Shown here piece after piece: positions 1-6,230 of a stretch of DNA of 9,272 nucleotides. The stretch covers positions 1 to 9,272 of the forward strand of contig CACZRA010000262.1 of assembly GCA_902783395.1 (NCBI GenBank), in the 5' to 3' direction. Position 1 is the stretch's first letter, and each line of letters begins with the position of its first letter. The translations under genes and the position numbers were made by a program. A model generated the notes under the pieces. The model made no database searches. It saw only the letters and a list, made by a program, of their open reading frames with translations, and was not told where the DNA came from. Source of the stretch: an uncultured Lachnospiraceae bacterium (GTDB lineage: Bacteria > Bacillota > Clostridia > Lachnospirales > Lachnospiraceae).

Positions 1-2569
1 ACACCTTCCTTCCTACCCTTGCAGTTGCTGTAATGGCGCCTCTCCGGCTCTTTACAGATATCCTCTCTCCGTTTTCGATGCCGAGCCTTTCGGCATCCCT
101 GTAATTGACCTCTATAAAGCCCTCACCGGCCAGTTCCATAAGTCCGGGAGCTCTCGCGGTCATTGCGGCAGCATTGTATTGATAAAGGATCCGTCCCGTC
201 ATAAGGATAAACGGATACTCCTCGTCGGGAAGCTCCTGTGAAGCCTTGTATCCGGCAGGATAAAGAAGAGCCTTTCCTCTTGCCGGATGTCCGACATGCA
301 TGATCGGAGTTCCCGGATGATCCTTGTCGAGGCAGGGCCACTGCAGTGTCTCTCCCGCATCAAGTCTTGCATGACTTATACCATGGAAGCGCGGAGTCAC
401 CGAAGCTATCTCATCCATGATCTCAGCAGGCGTAAGATACGGCTGTTCATATCCCATTGCATTCATAAGGTCGATAAGGATATCGGTATCCGGTCTCATA
501 TCTCCCTCAAGGGTCACAGCCTTTCTTATTCTCTGTACACGCCGCTCGGTATTGCTGAAGGTTCCCTCCTTCTCGGCAAAGCTTATTCCCGGAAGGATCA
601 CATCGGCATATTGGGCGGTCTTTGTCATGAAGAGATCCTGTACGACAAAGAATTCAAGGCTCTCAAGCGCCTTTATTATATGATGTGTATCCGGATCCGA
701 TACTACGGGATCCTCACCGCAGATATAGAGTCCCTTTATCTTTCCTTCGATAGCGGCCGGGAATACATCCGTCGCCTTAAGTCCCGGTGCCGGATTAAGC
801 TCAACTCCCCATGCCTTCTCAAACTTCTTACGCACCTCTTCGTTATCCACCTTCTGATATCCGGGATAATCCGTAGGCTGTGCGCCCATGTCGCAGGCTC
901 CCTGCACATTGTTCTGTCCGCGGAGCGGATTCACACCGCAGCCGCTCCTGCCGATCTTGCCGCAGAGTACCGCCATGTTCGACATGCTCATGACTCCCTC
1001 CGTGCCGGTAGAATGCTCGGTCACGCCAAGACAGTAGATGATCGGCGCCTTCTTTGCAGTGGCATACATACGGGCTGCCTCTATGAGTCTGTCCGGGTCA
1101 ATGTGGCAGATCTCCCCTACTTTTTCCGGGGTGTACTCTTCGACCATTGCTTTTAACTCATCAAAGCCCTCGGCATGCTCCCTGATATAATCGTGATCGA
1201 TAAGGTCTTCCTTTATCATCACATGCATCATGCCGTTGGCAAATGCGACATTGGTTCCGGGCCTCAGCTTGATATGGATATCGGCATGCTTTGAAAGTCC
1301 TATGTCACGCGGATCCACGACAATAAGCCTGGTCCCGTCCTTAACGGCACGTCTTATCTGCATTCCGACTACGGGATGTGCCTCTTCGGGATTTGATCCT
1401 ACGAGCATGATACAGTCAACATCATGGGTAATGTCATGTATGGGGTTGGTCATGGCTCCCGATCCGAGAGTCTTTGCAAGTCCCGTAACCGACGCCGAGT
1501 GGCATACCCTCGCGCAGTTGTCGGTATTATTTGTTCCGAAGCAGGTACGCACCATCTTCTGAACCATATATATATCTTCATTTGCAGACCTTGAGCAGGC
1601 AAATCCCGCAAGGCTTTCGTTTCCGTATTTTTCCTTTATTTCAAGGAAGCGCTTTGCGGTATAAGATATCGCTTCTTCCCAGGAAACTTCCTTAAACTCT
1701 CCGGAAGTCCTGTCCTTTATAAGGGGCTTTGTCAGACGGTCGGGAGAATGTACAAAATCAAAGCTTCCGGATCTTCCCTTTACACAGAGCCTGTGGTGGT
1801 TTGACGGACCGTTCGCCGGCTCTACATTTACTATCTTATTGTTCTTTACCACAAGATAGAACTGACAGCCTGTAGCGCAGTGGGGACAGGTGGTAAGGAC
1901 CTTTTTCGTCTCCCAGTCCCTGTAATGCTCTTCCCTCTTAAGCGTAAGCGCTCCGGTAGGACATACGCTCGCGCAGTTTCCGCAGCTTTCACATCCACTC
2001 TCTTTATAATCACTGCCGAAAGGAGCCTCGACCATATGGAAGATCCCGGAACGTCCGTTTTTAAGCGCTCCGTTGCAGGCTATCTGATTGCAGACGTTTA
2101 TGCATCTCTGACAGTGTATGCATTTGCTCGGATCATAGCTTATATATGGATTATCGTTGAGCTTCGGCAGCTTGTTCTCTATCTCGACCCTTGAGCCGGG
2201 ATGGGGCGCATGCTCGACCTCATACTCATTGCAGAGAGTCTGAAGCTCGCAGGTTCCGTTTGCCGGACAGCTCATGCAGTCCTGTCTGTGGTTTGTAAGG
2301 ATCAGCTCCAGCATGTTTTTCCTGTGTCTGGCCAGATCCGGGGACTCCGTGGTAAGGACCATCCCGTCACGCGCTATTGTCCTGCAGGCCGGAAGAGTCC
2401 TCTCATATCCCTCGGCTTCGACCATGCAGAGCCTGCACGAGCCGATGTCGCTGACTCCTTCCATATAACAGAGGGTCGGGATCTTTATCCCGTTGGCTCT
2501 TGCGATATCAAGGATCGTAGTTCCCTCTTCCGCTTCGTATTTTTTTCCGTTGATGGTAAGACTAATCAT
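1..2569 (-). CDS. fdhA: Formate dehydrogenase catalytic (alpha) subunit, molybdopterin oxidoreductase, cysteine type; C-terminus off window
   Basis: Catalyses the interconversion of formate and CO2 at a bis-pterin Mo or W centre in the cytoplasm. About 856 residues are visible in one uninterrupted frame. Related proteins are near 890 residues, so only the end of the C-terminal cofactor-binding domain is missing. Domains in order: NuoG-like 2Fe-2S domain (C34, C45, C48, C62); His-Cys3 4Fe-4S site (H94, C98, C101, C107); two ferredoxin-type 4Fe-4S sites (C150/153/156/160 and C193/196/199/203); the 4Fe-4S site next to the cofactor (C228, C231, C235, C262, with K264); then the catalytic core. The catalytic motif CARVCH places the active residue at C356 followed by H357. 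Its codon (1502-1504) is TGC, so this is not a selenoprotein. There is no signal peptide or Tat motif. The start ATG overlaps the stop of the upstream flavoprotein gene and has a perfect Shine-Dalgarno. Formate dehydrogenase identity is secure; NAD versus NADP preference is inferred only from the partner. Confidence 0.93.
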   Translation of the reverse strand, partial: MISLTINGKKYEAEEGTTILDIARANGIKIPTLCYMEGVSDIGSCRLCMVEAEGYERTLPACRTIARDGMVLTTESPDLARHRKNMLELILTNHRQDCMSCPANGTCELQTLCNEYEVEHAPHPGSRVEIENKLPKLNDNPYISYDPSKCIHCQRCINVCNQIACNGALKNGRSGIFHMVEAPFGSDYKESGCESCGNCASVCPTGALTLKREEHYRDWETKKVLTTCPHCATGCQFYLVVKNNKIVNVEPANGPSNHHRLCVKGRSGSFDFVHSPDRLTKPLIKDRTSGEFKEVSWEEAISYTAKRFLEIKEKYGNESLAGFACSRSANEDIYMVQKMVRTCFGTNNTDNCARVCHSASVTGLAKTLGSGAMTNPIHDITHDVDCIMLVGSNPEEAHPVVGMQIRRAVKDGTRLIVVDPRDIGLSKHADIHIKLRPGTNVAFANGMMHVMIKEDLIDHDYIREHAEGFDELKAMVEEYTPEKVGEICHIDPDRLIEAARMYATAKKAPIIYCLGVTEHSTGTEGVMSMSNMAVLCGKIGRSGCGVNPLRGQNNVQGACDMGAQPTDYPGYQKVDNEEVRKKFEKAWGVELNPAPGLKATDVFPAAIEGKIKGLYICGEDPVVSDPDTHHIIKALESLEFFVVQDLFMTKTAQYADVILPGISFAEKEGTFSNTERRVQRIRKAVTLEGDMRPDTDILIDLMNAMGYEQPYLTPAEIMDEIASVTPRFHGISHARLDAGETLQWPCLDKDHPGTPIMHVGHPARGKALLYPAGYKASQELPDEEYPFILMTGRILYQYNAAAMTARAPGLMELAGEGFIEVNYRDAERLGIENGERISVKSRRGAITATARVGRKV

Positions 2570-2585
2570 TCTCCGCGACCTCCTT
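2566..2585 (-). promoter_or_regulatory. ATGA overlap and perfect Shine-Dalgarno for the formate dehydrogenase alpha gene
   Basis: On the minus strand AAGGAGGT (2578-2585) is fully complementary to the 16S rRNA 3' end and lies 8 bases before the ATG at 2569. It is embedded in the last codons of the upstream gene, which encode MEGGRGE. The start codon shares bases with the upstream TGA (ATGA, 2566-2569). This fixes the start of the alpha subunit and points to translational coupling of the two subunits. Confidence 0.85.
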
Positions 2586-4398
2586 CCATGACACCGCAGC
2601 CATAGTGATCACAGCGCAGGCACCTTCCCGCCTCGCGCATGGCTTCTTCGTATGTAAACGGAAGTTCGACAAAATCAAAATTCTCTCTTCTCTCAAAGGG
2701 ATCCTTCTCCATGATCTCCGCCCGTCCCGTAGGTACACACGGATTGGGAAGCGCCGGAGGTATGGAAGCTTCCAGATGCACCTTATGATGATATCCCAGA
2801 TATTCGTCTATATTGTATGCGGCTACCTGTCCGGCTGCTATTGCATTGATCGCAGTGGAAGGTCCCGTCACGCAGTCGCCTCCGGAAAAGACACCCTCCA
2901 TATCCTTCACCGTGCAGGTCTCGTCCGCAAGTATACGTCCCCTGTTCACGGGGATACCCGCTTTTTCAAAGGCTTCGGAATCACTTCTCTGACCGACTCC
3001 CAGTATCAGCAGATCACATTTAAAGCGATAAGGATAATCACTTGAATGCTCCGTGGTAAGCATGCCGTATTCATCATATTCTCCCACTATCTCAGGCTGC
3101 AGCCAGACCGCCCTGACCTCGTTTGTATCTTTATCCGTCTCAATATTCAGGAAATTCAGGAATGAACGGAACCTGACTCCCTCCTGCATCGCTCCGATCA
3201 TCTCGGACATAAGCGCGGTATAGTCATCCCTCTTTCTCGTAAATACATGAATGGTCTCGGCATTGAGTCTTACGGCCGTACGTGCCGCATCCATCGCAAC
3301 GTTTCCTCCGCCGATGAGCACGACCTTCCTGCCGGTCAGATCCATCTTTTCTCCGTGCGCTATCTTCTGAAGAAAATCAGCTGCAGGGATCACGTTTTTT
3401 GCATCCGCATTTTCCATGGGCATACGGTTGCCGATCTGCGCTCCTATCCCTATATACATCGCATCATATTCCTTTTTCAGCTCTTCAACGGATACATCCT
3501 TTCCGATCTTTGTACCGTAGCGCACCTTTATGTCTCCGGAATCCAGTATTGCCTTGATATCCTGATCAAGTCTTTCCTTCGGAAGCCTGTACTCGGGTAT
3601 GCCGTAGCGAAGCATTCCCCCGAGCTTCTGATGCTCCTCGTATACTACGACCTCGTGTCCCATAAGCCCAAGGAAATATGCCGCGGTAAGCCCGGAGGGA
3701 CCTCCCCCCACAACCGCTACTTTCTTTCCGGTGCTTACATTCCTTTTCGGAGCAGGAACGGTATCCGCATTTGCTGAATCGACGGCATATTTTTTCAGTC
3801 CCCGGATATTTATCGCCTCATCCACAAGTGATCTGCGGCACTTGCTTTCACAGGGATGCTCACATACCATCGCACAGGCCGTAGGGAAAGGATTCCTGTC
3901 ACGGATAACCTTGACGGCCCCCTCATAATCTCCCTCCTTTATCATCGCGATATACCCCGGGACATCCACATGAGCGGGACAGAGCGTCACGCACGGGATC
4001 GTCTGCGTCACGTTTTCGACACAGCGTCTCTTCTTAATATGGCTTTCATACTCATCGGCAAACTCGGAAAGTGAATCAAGTATCAGAGTAGCTCCTACCA
4101 CCCCCACTGCGCAGTCTGCGGTACCTGCTATCATCCTGCACTTGTATTCAAGCCTTTCCAGCGTGTCCTCAGCCGCATCCCCGTTAAGGATGCTTTTAAG
4201 CATCCAGTCAACTTCCATCAGACCTTCCCTGCAGGGTATGCATTTTCCGCAGGACTGGTTCATCGATATCTGAAGGAGCGATCTGTAAAGTGCCAGCGGA
4301 CACATTCCCGGCGGATATGATGTCATCCTCGAACGGAATTTGCGGAGCGTCACATCTATCCGCTCATTCATATTTCCTTTTTTACTCAGCTTACGCAT
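2566..4398 (-). CDS. NuoF-tail / GltD-like FAD oxidoreductase fusion, probable NAD(P)-reactive beta subunit of the formate dehydrogenase
   Basis: 610 residues. Residues about 28-100 match the C-terminal iron-sulfur part of NuoF (SCGKCIPC at 49-56 with C50, C53, C56; fourth ligand probably C96). The NADH/FMN-binding body of NuoF is absent. Residues about 126-610 match the small subunit of glutamate synthase and NfnB: an N-terminal cysteine-rich domain (C126, C136, C140, C175, C179, C183, C187) likely holding two 4Fe-4S clusters, an FAD Rossmann motif (GGGPSG, 231-236), a second nucleotide-binding motif (GGGNVAMD, 363-370) followed by basic residues R388 and R390 that could suit NADP, and the closing FAD motif with GGD at 506-508. 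The tail carries CLRCDHYGC (593-601). It probably passes electrons between the alpha subunit and NAD(P). A start at M10 is possible (AAGGA just upstream), but M1 has AGAGG at usual spacing. No glutamate synthase large subunit is nearby, so the GltD label should not be read as nitrogen assimilation. Confidence 0.88.
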   Translation of the reverse strand: MRKLSKKGNMNERIDVTLRKFRSRMTSYPPGMCPLALYRSLLQISMNQSCGKCIPCREGLMEVDWMLKSILNGDAAEDTLERLEYKCRMIAGTADCAVGVVGATLILDSLSEFADEYESHIKKRRCVENVTQTIPCVTLCPAHVDVPGYIAMIKEGDYEGAVKVIRDRNPFPTACAMVCEHPCESKCRRSLVDEAINIRGLKKYAVDSANADTVPAPKRNVSTGKKVAVVGGGPSGLTAAYFLGLMGHEVVVYEEHQKLGGMLRYGIPEYRLPKERLDQDIKAILDSGDIKVRYGTKIGKDVSVEELKKEYDAMYIGIGAQIGNRMPMENADAKNVIPAADFLQKIAHGEKMDLTGRKVVLIGGGNVAMDAARTAVRLNAETIHVFTRKRDDYTALMSEMIGAMQEGVRFRSFLNFLNIETDKDTNEVRAVWLQPEIVGEYDEYGMLTTEHSSDYPYRFKCDLLILGVGQRSDSEAFEKAGIPVNRGRILADETCTVKDMEGVFSGGDCVTGPSTAINAIAAGQVAAYNIDEYLGYHHKVHLEASIPPALPNPCVPTGRAEIMEKDPFERRENFDFVELPFTYEEAMREAGRCLRCDHYGCGVMEGGRGE

Positions 4399-4428
4399 AC
4401 TTTCCTCTTTCCTCTCCTGTAATATATT

Positions 4429-5421
4429 TTATCGTCCCGTTATCCGGTTTATCTTTTCAAGTTCCTCTTCAGTAAAGTCCGTATTTTCCAGGGATTTTAT
4501 GTTTGCGGTGATCTGGGAAGGTCTCGAAGCACCGATAAGTACCGAAGTTATCTCCTCCTGCCTAAGAAGCCATGCAAGGGCCATCTCGGGAAGCAGCTGT
4601 CCCCTCTCCTTTGCGATCTCATTAAGCTTTATCACCTTATCCATGGTTTCTTTATCAAGCCTTGATTCGTTTAGGAATCTGCCGTCCGTTTTTATCCTGC
4701 TGTCCTCCGGTATCCCGTTGATATATTTTCCGGAGAGCAGACCCTGAGCCAGCGGCGAGAAGCATATTATCCCCTTTTTCAGCTTTGCCGAAGTCTGCTT
4801 CAGACCGTTCTTCTCTATGGTACGGTCAAGCATACTGTACCGGTTCTGGTTTATCACAAAGGGAACCTTTGAGCCATCAAGTATTTCGGCTGCTTTTTCA
4901 AGATGTATGCCGTCATAATTGGACAATCCGGCATAAAGCGCCTTTCCGCTTTTAACGATCTGCGCCAGCGCTCCCATCGTTTCTTCAAGAGGCGTATCCG
5001 GATCCATTCTGTGATGATAAAAGATATCGACGTAGTCAAGCCCCATTCTTTTAAGGGACTGATCCAGGCTTGCTATCAGGTACTTCCTGCTGCCCCAGTT
5101 CCCGTAAGGTCCGGGCCACATGTCATATCCAGCCTTGGTCGAGATTATCAGCTCATCCCGGTAGGATGAGAAATGCTTTTTAAGTATCTCCCCGAAATTC
5201 CGCTCGGCGCTGCCGTATTCGGGACCGTAATTATTTGCAAGGTCAAAATGAGTGATACCGTTGTCAAATGCGGTAAAGCACATCTGCTCCATATTGGAAC
5301 GGTCGCCTGTATCTCCGAAGTTATGCCAGAGTCCCAGAGATATAGCGGGAAGCAAAAGTCCGCTTTTTCCCGAGCGTCTGTATTGCATCTTTTCATAGCG
5401 TTCTCCGCCGGCCTTGTACAT
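4429..5421 (-). CDS. yghZ: Aldo-keto reductase, YghZ/Gpr (L-glyceraldehyde 3-phosphate reductase) type
   Basis: 330 residues with a TIM-barrel aldo-keto reductase sequence along the full length. It is very close to Escherichia coli YghZ as I remember it, including shared stretches such as SLGLWHNFG, FDLANNYG and ISTKAGYDMWPGPYG. The catalytic tetrad is visible as D60, Y65, K96 and H137. The C-terminal SVLIGAS segment is the usual phosphate-binding region for NADPH. The family reduces small aldehydes such as L-glyceraldehyde 3-phosphate and methylglyoxal with NADPH in the cytoplasm; the real substrate here is unknown. Start chosen at 5421 because GGAGGG (5429-5434) lies 7 bases upstream. It is the first gene of the minus-strand operon, 30 bases ahead of the flavoprotein gene with no terminator between, so it is probably co-transcribed with the formate dehydrogenase genes. 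Confidence 0.92.
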   Translation of the reverse strand: MYKAGGERYEKMQYRRSGKSGLLLPAISLGLWHNFGDTGDRSNMEQMCFTAFDNGITHFDLANNYGPEYGSAERNFGEILKKHFSSYRDELIISTKAGYDMWPGPYGNWGSRKYLIASLDQSLKRMGLDYVDIFYHHRMDPDTPLEETMGALAQIVKSGKALYAGLSNYDGIHLEKAAEILDGSKVPFVINQNRYSMLDRTIEKNGLKQTSAKLKKGIICFSPLAQGLLSGKYINGIPEDSRIKTDGRFLNESRLDKETMDKVIKLNEIAKERGQLLPEMALAWLLRQEEITSVLIGASRPSQITANIKSLENTDFTEEELEKINRITGR

Positions 5422-5448
5422 TTATTTTCCCTCCAGAATGATATGTGG

Positions 5449-5472
5449 GCGCGGAAAACAGAAATTCCGCGC
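5449..5472 (-). promoter_or_regulatory. Perfect 8-bp hairpin in the leader of the aldo-keto reductase/formate dehydrogenase operon
   Basis: GCGCGGAA (5449-5456) and TTCCGCGC (5465-5472) are exact reverse complements around an 8-base loop. The hairpin lies between the predicted promoter and the ribosome binding site, ending about 14 bases before GGAGGG. No U-run follows it on the minus strand, so it is not an intrinsic terminator. It could be an operator or an mRNA structure affecting stability or translation. The role is unknown. Confidence 0.5.
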
Positions 5473-5491
5473 AGGGATCACCTCTGATCCG

Positions 5492-5508
5492 ATTATAAGA
5501 TTATACCA
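5492..5508 (-). promoter_or_regulatory. Promoter -10 region of the minus-strand operon (tandem TATAAT, one with extended TG)
   Basis: On the minus strand TGGTATAAT (5500-5508) is a consensus extended -10, and a second TATAAT follows at 5492-5497. No good -35 is seen at 17 bases, which fits an extended -10 promoter. Transcription would start near 5485-5493, giving a leader of roughly 65-70 bases that includes the hairpin at 5449-5472. Confidence 0.6.
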
Positions 5509-5568
5509 TATCTGTGAGCAGGCGCATAGGCTCACTATCCTGCCGCTCCGTATTATCGTTACATAATC

Positions 5569-5599
5569 TTGACACGATCATGGGGAAACGGTTTATAAT
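5569..5599 (+). promoter_or_regulatory. Sigma-A-type promoter for the HdeD-family gene
   Basis: TTGACA (5569-5574) and TATAAT (5594-5599) are both exact consensus, with a 19-base spacer that is slightly long. Expected start is near 5606, leaving a leader of about 43 bases that ends in AAGGAGG (5635-5641), 7 bases before the ATG at 5649. This is back-to-back with the minus-strand promoter about 60 bases to the left. Confidence 0.65.
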
Positions 5600-5648
5600 C
5601 GTTGCAGTCATTTGTGAAAATATCTGTATAATTTAAGGAGGAAACGTA

Positions 5649-6176
5649 ATGACAGTACTGAGTATTATTTTAGGGATCCTTTTGATATTCGGGGGGATAT
5701 CCCTGATGTGTACGCCTTTGGCGACATTTCTTTCTGCGGGATACTTTCTGGGCATCATGATGCTTGTATACGGTATCGCCGGGATAGTCCGCGCTTTCCA
5801 GAAAAGGGCGTATATTACCGAAACCGTATGCAGCGTGCTCGCCGTGATAGTCGGTGTCATAGCTCTCATAAGACCCGGAAGCACGCTCGTCCTCGATGCG
5901 ATGATCGTATATATGGCAGCCTTCTGGTTCGTGCTGAGAGGAGCCATGTCCATAGCTTTCGCATTTCGCATGAGGGGTATTGACAAGGGCTGGTTCTGGG
6001 GGCTCATAATCGGTATATTAAGCCTCATAGTCGGTATCTATTCTTTTGCTCATCCGATGGTAATGGCCCTGACGACGGGCATACTGATAGGTGTGTACTG
6101 TATGGAGGCCGGCATAGACATGATATTGACCGGCATTACCATAAAGCAGATCAAAGACGAAGCGGCAAAGGGCTGA
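5649..6176 (+). CDS. HdeD/DUF308 family integral membrane protein
   Basis: 175 residues, almost wholly hydrophobic, with six likely membrane segments at about 3-22, 26-48, 57-75, 79-105, 114-133 and 137-163, and a short charged C-terminal tail. The sequence reads as three similar two-helix units. Each begins with a glycine-rich helix of the GxxxIxxG kind and then has a short turn with proline before the second helix (TPL near 22, RPG near 75, HPM near 135), which is the usual repeat pattern of the DUF308/HdeD family. HdeD is linked to acid resistance in Escherichia coli; in Gram-positive anaerobes the function is not established, so acid resistance should not be assumed. The gene stands alone with its own promoter, a strong AAGGAGG site, and a terminator 23 bases after the stop. 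Family call is by pattern and fairly secure. Confidence 0.82.
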   Translation: MTVLSIILGILLIFGGISLMCTPLATFLSAGYFLGIMMLVYGIAGIVRAFQKRAYITETVCSVLAVIVGVIALIRPGSTLVLDAMIVYMAAFWFVLRGAMSIAFAFRMRGIDKGWFWGLIIGILSLIVGIYSFAHPMVMALTTGILIGVYCMEAGIDMILTGITIKQIKDEAAKG

Positions 6177-6198
6177 TCAGGTTCATCGGCACATTAAC

Positions 6199-6230
6199 AA
6201 ACAGCGGAGCTCTGATGCTCCGCTGTTTTT
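6199..6230. terminator. Intrinsic terminator, probably bidirectional, between convergent genes
   Basis: A 12-bp stem, 6199-6210 with 6217-6228, core ACAGCGGAGC/GCTCCGCTGT, closes a 6-base loop (TCTGAT) and runs into TTTTT on the plus strand, 23 bases after the HdeD-family stop. On the minus strand the same stem follows directly after the TAA of the GGDEF gene and is trailed by TTTGTT, so it may also end that transcript, less efficiently. Confidence 0.9.

Noticed and set aside
287..1156. 289-codon open frame on the plus strand opposite the formate dehydrogenase gene
   Set aside because: Its translation has no recognisable domain and lies wholly antisense to strongly conserved iron-sulfur/molybdopterin sequence; it is a shadow of the codon bias of the real gene.
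1495..1515. Possible selenocysteine codon or frameshift explaining why the alpha subunit is hard to call
   Set aside because: The frame is open from 2569 to base 1 and the active-site codon is TGC; the gene is simply cut by the window edge.
2566..4398. Glutamate synthase small subunit acting in nitrogen assimilation
   Set aside because: The NuoF iron-sulfur tail, four-base overlap with formate dehydrogenase and absence of a large subunit argue for an electron-transfer partner instead.
5422..5493. Molybdenum-cofactor riboswitch in the dehydrogenase leader
   Set aside because: The predicted leader is about 70 bases, too short for that riboswitch class, and only one simple hairpin is visible.
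5602..5632. Second promoter TTGCAG / TATAAT ahead of the HdeD-family gene
   Set aside because: Its start would fall at about 5639, inside the AAGGAGG ribosome binding site, so it could not give a translatable leader; the 5569-5599 promoter fits better.
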